Assembly: GCA_017640615.1 (NCBI GenBank) | Contig: JAEPQK010000007.1 | Location: forward strand, 1 to 64,000 | Reading direction: 5' to 3' | DNA: 64,000 nucleotides | Source: Rhizobiaceae bacterium | Lineage (GTDB): Bacteria > Pseudomonadota > Alphaproteobacteria > Rhizobiales > Rhizobiaceae | The notes under the pieces: model-generated | The model's input: only the letters and a program-made list of their open reading frames with translations | The model's database searches: none | Told to the model about the DNA's origin: nothing | Position numbers and translations under genes: made by a program | Shown: positions 44,559 through 52,205 of the stretch, piece by piece | Numbering within the stretch: the first letter of the stretch is position 1 | How the letters are laid out: every line of letters starts with the position of its first letter

Positions 44559-45533
44559 ATGGAAATGATCGACGCACGCCGCGTGCATGAGCTGCTCGAC
44601 TTCAAGGGCCTTATCGCGGCGCTTGAAACGGCCCATCAGGGTGGCATGCCCAAGCAGTCGGACCGGCTGATCTATCAGGAGCCCAACCCGCAGGGGCAGC
44701 CGGACATTTTCATCATGCTGCCCGCTTGGCAGCCGCAGGAAGGCATTCTTGCCAAGCTGGTGACCTCGTTTCCGAACAACAAGGCGCGGCACAATCTGCC
44801 GACGGTTAACTCGGTCTACGTGTTCATTAATGCCGATACAGGCGTGACCGAGGCCGTGATCGACGGCGAGTCCGTGATCTTCCGCAAGACATCGTCGGAC
44901 TCCGCGCTTGGCTCGAAGCTTCTTTCGCGCCCCGACGCCGAAACGATGCTGATGATCGGCGCCGGCGGCCTCGCGCCCTATCTTGTCGAAGCGCATCTGA
45001 CGGCCCGCCCAAGCGTCAAATCCGTGATGATCTGGAACCGCACGGCTGCGAATGCGGCGGCTCTGGCAGACAAGCTTGGCGAGCGGGGCATAGCCGCGCG
45101 CGCGGTCGATGACCTCGACGCAGCTGTGTCTCAGGCGGACATCATATCCAGCGCGACAATGGCGGAAACTCCGCATCTGAAAGGCAAGTTGCTGAAGCCC
45201 GGCGCACATGTCGATCTCGTCGGTTCCTTCACGCCGGAAATGCGCGAGGCCGATGACGACGTGCTCACGCGCGCATCGGTATTCGTCGACCACCGCCAGA
45301 CCACGACACGCTCCGGCGAGTTTCTCGGCCCATTCGAACGTGGCGTGATCGCGCCCGACGATGTGCGCGGCGATTTGTTCGAGCTCTGCCAGGGCAAAGT
45401 CAAATGCCGTCAATCGGCTGACGAGATCACGATGATGAAGAACGGCGGCGGCAGCCATATCGACTACTACGTGGCCAAATATCTCATGGACCGCCACCAC
45501 GGCCGCCCCTTCACCACAAGCTGCGCGAGTTAA
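44559..45533 (+). CDS. Ornithine cyclodeaminase/mu-crystallin family protein
   Basis: A 324-residue protein of the ornithine cyclodeaminase family. The Rossmann motif IGAGGLAPYLVEAH is near residues 133-146, and the MIWNRT and DLVGSFTPEMREAD segments are family-typical. Members include ornithine cyclodeaminase, alanine dehydrogenase and imine reductases. The start is the ATG at 44559, with AGAAGGA eight bases upstream. It lies 56 bases after the ATPase gene and 24 bases before a LysR gene in the same direction, so it probably acts on the compound the importer brings in. Confidence 0.82.
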   Translation: MEMIDARRVHELLDFKGLIAALETAHQGGMPKQSDRLIYQEPNPQGQPDIFIMLPAWQPQEGILAKLVTSFPNNKARHNLPTVNSVYVFINADTGVTEAVIDGESVIFRKTSSDSALGSKLLSRPDAETMLMIGAGGLAPYLVEAHLTARPSVKSVMIWNRTAANAAALADKLGERGIAARAVDDLDAAVSQADIISSATMAETPHLKGKLLKPGAHVDLVGSFTPEMREADDDVLTRASVFVDHRQTTTRSGEFLGPFERGVIAPDDVRGDLFELCQGKVKCRQSADEITMMKNGGGSHIDYYVAKYLMDRHHGRPFTTSCAS

Positions 45534-45557
45534 GCCAACAAATGGCCAGGTGATGTC

Positions 45558-46547
45558 ATGGAGCTACCCAGGAGATTGATGCCGTCCATGCCGGGGCTGA
45601 TCGCTTTCGAAGCGACAGCCCGCCATCTGAGTTTTGCACAAGCCGCCAAGGACCTGTCACTTTCGCAGGGCGCGGTGAGCAAACGGGTGCGCCAGCTTGA
45701 ACAGGCACTGGGCGTGGCGCTTCTGGCTCGCAACAACCATCATGTACATCTGACCGAAATCGGCAGCTCCTACCTGCCCGAGGTTCGTGCGCTGCTCGGA
45801 CAACTCGAGGCCTCCACCCGGACATTGATCAATCGCGCCCAGGGCAAATCCGCTATCACGATCGCCGTCCTGCCTGGGTTTGCAACACATTGGCTGATCC
45901 CGCGGCTCGGAGAATTCACGCGCCGGCATCCCGACATACTGGTCAATCTGGAAAGCCGCCTGAAACCGTTCGACCTCGCTGCCGAACACATGGATGGCGC
46001 ATTTCATTTCGGCACGCCGCACTGGCCCGAAGCCAAGGTCTCCAGACTGTTCGGCGAATATCTCGTGCCTGTGGCAAGCCCCGATATGCTGCGCTCGCGC
46101 CGGGCCAACTGTCCGGCAGCTCTGCTTGACGAAACGCTTCTTCATCTCAGCAGCCGGCCAGGTCTGTGGTGCGAGTGGTTCGAGATGACCGGCCATTCGC
46201 AGAGCCAGCCCATTGGAGGCCCCAGCTACGATCAGTTTTCGATGATCATCGCGGCGGCTGTGCACGGCCAGGGCGCGGCCATCATACCGCGCTTCATGAT
46301 CGAAACAGAGCTGCGCGAAGGCAGCCTGGCTGTCTTGTTCGACCGTCCGGTGGAGAGCGACCGGTCCTATTATTTCGTCACGCCGCTGCATGCCTGCAGC
46401 GATCCCCATGTGGTTGCCTTTGGCGAGTGGGTTGGCGAATGCGCAGCCGAATATGCCGAAAGGCCATGCAACGAAGGCTGGAGCCACCGCCGGAACGGCA
46501 AGAATAGTCAACGGGCTATTCCAAAAAGCGATTTGCCGGCTGCGTGA
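45558..46547 (+). CDS. LysR family transcriptional regulator
   Basis: A 329-residue LysR protein with the helix-turn-helix near residues 25-50 (SFAQAAKDLSLSQGAVSKRVRQLE) and a GcvA-like effector domain (YDQFSMIIAAAVHGQGAAIIP). It is the last gene of the rightward Pot-type operon and precedes the second CUT1 importer by 140 bases, so it may regulate either. Confidence 0.88.
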   Translation: MELPRRLMPSMPGLIAFEATARHLSFAQAAKDLSLSQGAVSKRVRQLEQALGVALLARNNHHVHLTEIGSSYLPEVRALLGQLEASTRTLINRAQGKSAITIAVLPGFATHWLIPRLGEFTRRHPDILVNLESRLKPFDLAAEHMDGAFHFGTPHWPEAKVSRLFGEYLVPVASPDMLRSRRANCPAALLDETLLHLSSRPGLWCEWFEMTGHSQSQPIGGPSYDQFSMIIAAAVHGQGAAIIPRFMIETELREGSLAVLFDRPVESDRSYYFVTPLHACSDPHVVAFGEWVGECAAEYAERPCNEGWSHRRNGKNSQRAIPKSDLPAA

Positions 46548-46569
46548 CGCGGCGGCATAGTTTTACCCA

Positions 46570-46600
46570 TTCCGTCTACGACCCAGGCGGTCAGACGGAA
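46570..46600. repeat. Inverted repeat between LysR and the second CUT1 importer
   Basis: TTCCGTCT and AGACGGAA arms with a 15-base spacer that itself contains the near-palindromic GACCCAGGCGGTC. It could be an operator or a weak terminator; no T-run follows. Confidence 0.45.
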
Positions 46601-46687
46601 CGGTTCAGAGCAGGATCAGACGGCGATCGGCCGCGCACCCGCGCGCGCTGAACCGGATGGTCTTTGCCCAAACGGGAGGAAGACAAA

Positions 46688-47938
46688 ATGAAACACAGGA
46701 TCAAAAGCGCTTTGCTCGCCGGCGCTGTGGCATTTGCCGCACCGCTTGGCGCACAGGCTCAGGACGAGATCAGCTTCCTCGTCATCGACTATGAGGCGCC
46801 GGGTATGGGCGATTGGTGGCAGCTGCTGGTTTCGACCTACGAGAAGAACACCGGCAACAAGGTTGTGGTGCGCAACACGCCGGCCAGCGAATATTACGAG
46901 CAGCTGCTCATTCAGGCCGCCAGTGGCACCGGGGCCGATATTCTGATCGTCAATCCGAACAATCTCGGCGAGATGCTGGCTGCCGATCAGCTTATGCCGC
47001 TTAGCGACATGATCGCGAAGTCCGGGCTCGATGACAGGATCGTCGAAGGCGGCTGGGACAGCCTGACGGTTGACGGCACGACCTATGCGCTTCCCATCAC
47101 CGGGCGCACGCTCGAGCTGATCTACAATAGCTGCTACCTCGAAGAGGCCGGGTTCAGCGAACCGCCCGAGACTCCGCAGGAGTTTCTCGATTACGCCAAA
47201 GCGCTCACGATCACCGACGATTCGGGGCGGGTGACGCGTTACGGCGCGAATATGGTCAATGCCAATGAAGACCCGACCTACGAGATGCTGCTGATGTGGT
47301 CGATCGCGCATGGCGGTTCTTATTCGGACGAAGACGGCAACTTCACGCTCGATTCCCAGCCGGTGATCGACGGCCTGAACCACATGAAGGCGCTGTACGA
47401 TGCCGGTGTGGTGCCAAAGGGGATGACGGAGACCGACCAGCGCTCGCTGTTCGCAACCGGCGGAACGGCAATGACGATCGATGGGCAGTGGCAGTTCCCG
47501 TTCATCGAAAAGAACAACCCGGACAATTTCGACTGCTACACATCGGCGATGCATCCGTGGGACGGCCCTGGCACGGGCGGCGTCAACATGGCGCTCGCAA
47601 TCAACGCATCCACCGATGCGCCGGAGGCCGCCTGGGCGTTTCTTGAAACCGCCGCCAGCGAGGAACTGCAATCCGCATTCTCCGACCACAGCCCGTATAT
47701 TCCTTACGGCGTCGGAGCGCTGACGGACGAGCAGCGGGCTGCACGGCCCTATCTCGAGCCGTGGATCGCCAGCAGCGGCAACGCACATCCTGTCGCCATT
47801 CCGGGCCATGCCGACCAGTTCAACGAGATCTGGCCGATCGTGGTCGATGCAATCCTGCTGACCCTGCGCGACGGGATGCCGGCTGAGGAATCGCTGGCGC
47901 AGGCGCAGGCCCGGCTAGTCGAGTGCTGCTCGAACTGA
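46688..47938 (+). CDS. CUT1 sugar ABC transporter substrate-binding protein
   Basis: A 416-residue family 1 binding protein with a Sec signal peptide of about 25 residues (ending AQA-QDE). The start is set by GGGAGGA seven bases before the ATG at 46688. The body has the UgpB/MalE layout (TGADILIVNPNNLGEM, PEAAWAFLETAASEE). It leads an operon with two permeases, an ATPase and an FAD oxidoreductase. Confidence 0.88.
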   Translation: MKHRIKSALLAGAVAFAAPLGAQAQDEISFLVIDYEAPGMGDWWQLLVSTYEKNTGNKVVVRNTPASEYYEQLLIQAASGTGADILIVNPNNLGEMLAADQLMPLSDMIAKSGLDDRIVEGGWDSLTVDGTTYALPITGRTLELIYNSCYLEEAGFSEPPETPQEFLDYAKALTITDDSGRVTRYGANMVNANEDPTYEMLLMWSIAHGGSYSDEDGNFTLDSQPVIDGLNHMKALYDAGVVPKGMTETDQRSLFATGGTAMTIDGQWQFPFIEKNNPDNFDCYTSAMHPWDGPGTGGVNMALAINASTDAPEAAWAFLETAASEELQSAFSDHSPYIPYGVGALTDEQRAARPYLEPWIASSGNAHPVAIPGHADQFNEIWPIVVDAILLTLRDGMPAEESLAQAQARLVECCSN

Positions 47939-47957
47939 CGCATTTGGCGGGCCTGAG

Positions 47958-48914
47958 ATGACGACCCTGTCGCACTCCCAGGACGGCAAACGCCCCGGCA
48001 ATCCGCCGGGGCGTTTGCGCCGCTTCATGACTGAAGGGCCGGGCTTTGCCGTGCTGATGCTGTTGCCGGCGCTGCTGGTGCTCGGCTTCGTCATCGGGCT
48101 GCCGATGATCAAGGCGGTGATCCTGAGTTTTGACACGATCACCCTGCGCCGACCGGCCGCCGCCGGCACGATCGGACTGCACAATTATTCACGGCTTTTG
48201 TCCGACCCCGATGCCTGGGGCGCCGTGCTGCGCTCCGCGCTTTATATGCTGGGCACAGTCGCCGGGTCGGTTTCGCTGGCGCTGGGCGCTGCACTTTTGA
48301 CTCACCGCGTGATCAGGCTGCGCGCCCTTGCACGGCTGACATTCCTCCTGCCCTGGACAGTGCCGGCCGTCGTCACGGCGCTGGTGTGGGGCGTGATGTA
48401 TGACGGCAACTTCGGCGTCATCAACCGGCTGCTGGATGTCGTGCCGTTCGTGAGCGGACATGACTGGCTGATCGACCGGCAGACTGCCCTGTTCGCCCTC
48501 ATCATTGCGCAGGTTTGGAACGAATTTCCGGTCGCTTACATCTTCTTTCTCGCCGGTCTCCATTCCATTCCCGAGGAGCTTTATGAGGCGGCCAAGATCG
48601 ACCGGGCCGGCGCCTTTGCGCAGTTCCGTTTCATCACATTGCCGCAGCTGCGCTACATTATAGCGGTCATCGTGATCCTGCTGATGATCCTGGGCTTCAA
48701 GGCCTTTCCGATCATCTTCATTCTGACCGGCGGCGGGCCGGCCGGCGCCACCGAGACGCTGACGGTGCTCACCTACAACACCGCGTTCCGCTCGCTCGAC
48801 TTCTCCTATTCGGCCACGCTCGGCATCCTGGCGGTTCTGGTTTCGCTGGTTCTGGTGTTGGGCTATCTGCGCGTGATGGCGCGCGCCGACACAGGCAAAG
48901 GGGGCGCCGTATGA
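47958..48914 (+). CDS. CUT1 sugar ABC transporter permease (UgpA-like)
   Basis: A 318-residue permease with six predicted membrane segments and the EAA loop (PEELYEAAKIDRAGAFAQFRFITLP) near residues 205-230. The first 23 codons contain a perfect 13-base hairpin (47987-48017). A second ATG at 48027 gives a protein starting MTEGPGFAVLMLLP that still holds all membrane segments, so the true start may be there and the hairpin intercistronic. Confidence 0.85.
   Translation: MTTLSHSQDGKRPGNPPGRLRRFMTEGPGFAVLMLLPALLVLGFVIGLPMIKAVILSFDTITLRRPAAAGTIGLHNYSRLLSDPDAWGAVLRSALYMLGTVAGSVSLALGAALLTHRVIRLRALARLTFLLPWTVPAVVTALVWGVMYDGNFGVINRLLDVVPFVSGHDWLIDRQTALFALIIAQVWNEFPVAYIFFLAGLHSIPEELYEAAKIDRAGAFAQFRFITLPQLRYIIAVIVILLMILGFKAFPIIFILTGGGPAGATETLTVLTYNTAFRSLDFSYSATLGILAVLVSLVLVLGYLRVMARADTGKGGAV
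47987..48017 (+). terminator. Perfect 13-bp hairpin near the start of the UgpA-like permease gene
   Basis: CAAACGCCCCGGC and GCCGGGGCGTTTG arms around the loop AATCC. It is 49 bases past the binding-protein stop. If the permease starts at 48027, the hairpin is intergenic and probably limits permease expression. Confidence 0.6.
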
Positions 48915-49753
48915 CCCACGGGCGCCGCCGCGCGAACCTAATGGTCGCCGACGTTCTGAAGGCCGGTGGGATCGTCGTGCTTGGCTGCGCGGTGCTGTTT
49001 CCGATTTATTGGATGGGCGTGATTGCGCTCACCCCGACCGGCTTCAGCCGCAGCCTGTCCTCCGTATTTCCTTCGGACGTGACGCTTGAAAACTTCGTCA
49101 CCCTGTTCACCGAGCGCCCGATGCTGCAATGGCTCTGGAACAGCATCGTCGTTGCGACCCTGTCCTCCTTCCTGTCACTGGCATTCGGCACCTCCTGTGG
49201 CTATGCGCTCAGCCGCCTGAAGTTCCGTGGCGCTGGGCTGGTGCTGATCCTTGTTCTCGCCACGCAGATGATGCCCGCAACGAGCATCGTGGTGCCGCTC
49301 TACATTCTTTTCCGCGATTTCGGCCTCCTCGACACCATGCAGGGAATGGTGCTGGGGCACATTTCGCTGGTCGCACCGCTGGCGATCTGGATGGCCAAGG
49401 GCTTTTTCGACAGCATTCCTGCCGATCTCGAAGGTGCCGCGCGCATCGACGGATGCACGCGCCTGAGCGCCTATTGGTACGTTGCGCTGCCGCTGGCGAT
49501 GCCTGGCCTTGCCGCGATCTTCATCTACGGTTTCGTGACCAGTTGGCACGATTTCCTGTTCGCAAAAACACTCATCAACTCGCAGTCGCTATGGACCGCC
49601 GCGACGGGGATTTCTTCATTCCGTGGCGAATATTTCACGCTGCACGAACTTCAAATGGCGGCGGCGCTGACCTTCGCGCTGCCTGTGGTGGTCGTGTTTC
49701 TGGTGATGCAACGCCGCATTGTTTCCGGCGCGCTGTCGGGCAGCGTCCGGTAA
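48911..49753 (+). CDS. CUT1 sugar ABC transporter permease (UgpE-like)
   Basis: A 280-residue permease with the EAA loop (PADLEGAARIDGCTRLSAYWYVALP) near residues 172-196 and six predicted membrane segments. Its ATG overlaps the UgpA-like stop by four bases. Confidence 0.9.
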   Translation: MTHGRRRANLMVADVLKAGGIVVLGCAVLFPIYWMGVIALTPTGFSRSLSSVFPSDVTLENFVTLFTERPMLQWLWNSIVVATLSSFLSLAFGTSCGYALSRLKFRGAGLVLILVLATQMMPATSIVVPLYILFRDFGLLDTMQGMVLGHISLVAPLAIWMAKGFFDSIPADLEGAARIDGCTRLSAYWYVALPLAMPGLAAIFIYGFVTSWHDFLFAKTLINSQSLWTAATGISSFRGEYFTLHELQMAAALTFALPVVVVFLVMQRRIVSGALSGSVR

Positions 49754-49777
49754 CTTCCCGATCCAAAGAGCAAGCAG

Positions 49778-50875
49778 ATGGCAGATGTAGCATTCAGAGG
49801 CGTTGAAAAGACATTCGGGAACCTCACCGTCATCCACGGCGTGAACATCGACATTGCCGATGGCGAGCTCGTTGTCTTCGTTGGTCCTTCCGGCTGCGGC
49901 AAGTCCACGCTTTTGCGCATGCTCGCCGGGCTGGAAGAAAGCACGGGCGGCAATATCACCATAGGTGACGATGTGGTCACCGGGCTGCCGCCCAAGGACC
50001 GTGACATCGCGATGGTGTTTCAGAACTACGCGCTCTACCCGCACATGACGGTTGCTGAAAATATTGGCTTCCCCCTGCGCATGCAGGGCATGAGCTCTGG
50101 CGAGCGGCGGGAGCGTGTGACAGAAGCCGCGGGTCTGCTCGGTCTCGAAACCTATCTCGAGCGGTACCCACGCGAACTTTCCGGCGGCCAGCGCCAGCGT
50201 GTTGCCGTCGGCCGCGCGATCGTACGCAAGCCGCGCGCATTCCTCTTCGACGAGCCTCTGTCGAACCTCGACGCCGCCTTGCGGGTTCAGATGCGCAAAG
50301 AGGTGAAGCTGCTGCACCGGCGGCTGGGCGCAACGATGATTTTCGTCACGCATGATCAGGTCGAAGCCATGACGCTGGCGGATCGTATCGTCGTTCTGCG
50401 CGACGGCCGGGTCGAACAAACCGGCACGCCGGAGGACATCTACAAGCGGCCGGCCAACAGCTTCGTTGCAAGCTTCATAGGCTCACCGCCGATCAACCTC
50501 GTCGAGGGCGCTGTCCACACAGGGCCGACCGGGCCGTATCTGGTGCCGAGGGCCAATCCCGAGATTGCCATCCAGCTTCCCTCCGGTCTCGACTATGCGC
50601 CGGCCCAGGAGATCACTCTTGGCGTGCGCCCCGAACACCTGACTTTACGCAACAAGACCGGCGAGCTCGGTCTGGAAGGCAAGGTCGTATTTTGTGAAAA
50701 TAGTGGTCAAGAAAGCGCCGTGACGCTGGACCTTGGTGGCCTTCAACTCATAGCAAGTCTATGGGGAGACGATCCGCCGACGATCGGGCACCGAACCGGT
50801 CTGGAAATCCAGACCGCCAATATGCTCCTCTTCGACGCGGCGGGCCAACGGATCGAACCGAAGGCGACAATGTAA
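49778..50875 (+). CDS. CUT1 sugar ABC transporter ATP-binding protein (UgpC/MalK-like)
   Basis: A 365-residue ATPase with Walker A GPSGCGKST near residues 36-44, LSGGQRQRVAVGRAIV, Walker B AFLFDEPLSNLDA, and a C-terminal TOBE/OB domain (LGVRPEHLTLRN). It completes the importer and is followed by the oxidoreductase gene after 15 bases. Confidence 0.92.
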   Translation: MADVAFRGVEKTFGNLTVIHGVNIDIADGELVVFVGPSGCGKSTLLRMLAGLEESTGGNITIGDDVVTGLPPKDRDIAMVFQNYALYPHMTVAENIGFPLRMQGMSSGERRERVTEAAGLLGLETYLERYPRELSGGQRQRVAVGRAIVRKPRAFLFDEPLSNLDAALRVQMRKEVKLLHRRLGATMIFVTHDQVEAMTLADRIVVLRDGRVEQTGTPEDIYKRPANSFVASFIGSPPINLVEGAVHTGPTGPYLVPRANPEIAIQLPSGLDYAPAQEITLGVRPEHLTLRNKTGELGLEGKVVFCENSGQESAVTLDLGGLQLIASLWGDDPPTIGHRTGLEIQTANMLLFDAAGQRIEPKATM

Positions 50876-50890
50876 CTTCAGGAAACGCGT

Positions 50891-52180
50891 ATGCTGAGCG
50901 ATCGCGGTCATGACAATCTGTGGGCGCGAACCGCTCTCGAAGACGATCCATTCGTTCCGCTTGCATCGGATGTCGACGCCGATGTTGCGATCATCGGGGC
51001 CGGCTTCACTGGTCTCTCGACGGCACTGCATCTGGCCGAACGCGGTCTGAAGCCGGTTGTGATCGAAGCACACGGCATCGGGCATGGCGGTTCGGGCCGC
51101 AATGTCGGCCTCGTGAATGCCGGTATGTGGGTCAAACCCAACGATCTGATTGAGGCACAGGGCGAAGAGTGGGGACAGCGCCTTATCTCGGCATTGGGCG
51201 ACGGCCCGAAGCTCGTCTTCGATCTGGTGGATCGATTCAACATTGCCTGCGAGGCGGAGCGGAAGGGCACGCTTCATTTGGCGGTTGGCGACAAGGGTCT
51301 TACAGATTTGCGCGACCGCGAGGCCCAGTGGCAAGCGCTTGGCGCACCGGTGAAACTGCTGGACGCGGACACCGCGACCCGGCTGACCGGAGCCAATGGC
51401 TTTCGCGGTGCGCTTCACGATGCACGGGCCGGAACGATCCAACCCCTCGGCTACGCGCGCGGGCTTGCGCGGGCAGCGGCGGCCGCGGGCGCACGCATCT
51501 TCACGCATTCTCCGGCGACGAGCGTCGGGAAAGCTGGCGATGGCTGGCAGATCGAAACGCCCGGCGGCGCCGTGCGCGCGATCTGGCTGGTGCTGGCAAC
51601 CAACGCCTACACCGACCCCGCGCAGCCTGGGCTACTGGCCGCACCACAGCAAGAACTGACGATCCTGCCCTTCTTCCAGTTTGCGACCCGGCCGCTCCCC
51701 GCTGAGCTTGCGGAACGCATTCTTCCTGAGCGGCACGGCTGCTGGGACACGCGGCTGATCATGACTTCGTTTCGCCGCGACCACGGAAACCGGCTGATAT
51801 TCGGCAGCGTGGGATCGCTCGAAACATGGTCTCTGGTGGCGCAGCAGTCTTTCGCGCGGCGCTCTCTGAAGCGGCTCTTTCCCTTCGTCGGCCATATCGA
51901 GTTCGAGGCACGGTGGCATGGCCAGATCGGCATGAACAAAAGCCATCTGCCGCGATTTCATGTGTTCGCCGACAAGGCGATCGGGGTGTGCGGTTTCAAT
52001 GGCCGGGGGATCGCGCCGGGCACGGTGTTCGGTAAGCAGATGGCGGCTTTCATCTGCGGTGAGAACGAGATGGCGCTGCCCACAACACCGGTCGAGCAGG
52101 CCAGCCTCCCTACCCTGCGCACGCTCTCATACCGCCTCGGCAGCGCCGCTGCGCATATGGTGTCGGGGTTCGGGCGCTAG
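50891..52180 (+). CDS. FAD-dependent oxidoreductase, DAO (glycine/D-amino acid oxidase-like) family
   Basis: A 429-residue flavoprotein with the dinucleotide-binding motif IIGAGFTGLSTALHLAERG near residues 33-51 and the DAO layout (GSGRNVGLVNAG, VIEAHGIGHG). The C-terminal GFNGRGIAPGTVFGK is also typical of this family. It oxidises a secondary or primary amine or a hydroxy compound in related enzymes. Being the last gene of the second CUT1 operon, it may act on the imported compound, although CUT1 systems mostly carry sugars and polyols. Confidence 0.82.
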   Translation: MLSDRGHDNLWARTALEDDPFVPLASDVDADVAIIGAGFTGLSTALHLAERGLKPVVIEAHGIGHGGSGRNVGLVNAGMWVKPNDLIEAQGEEWGQRLISALGDGPKLVFDLVDRFNIACEAERKGTLHLAVGDKGLTDLRDREAQWQALGAPVKLLDADTATRLTGANGFRGALHDARAGTIQPLGYARGLARAAAAAGARIFTHSPATSVGKAGDGWQIETPGGAVRAIWLVLATNAYTDPAQPGLLAAPQQELTILPFFQFATRPLPAELAERILPERHGCWDTRLIMTSFRRDHGNRLIFGSVGSLETWSLVAQQSFARRSLKRLFPFVGHIEFEARWHGQIGMNKSHLPRFHVFADKAIGVCGFNGRGIAPGTVFGKQMAAFICGENEMALPTTPVEQASLPTLRTLSYRLGSAAAHMVSGFGR

Positions 52181-52205
52181 CCGATTAAGCGCTCAGCCGG
52201 TGACC

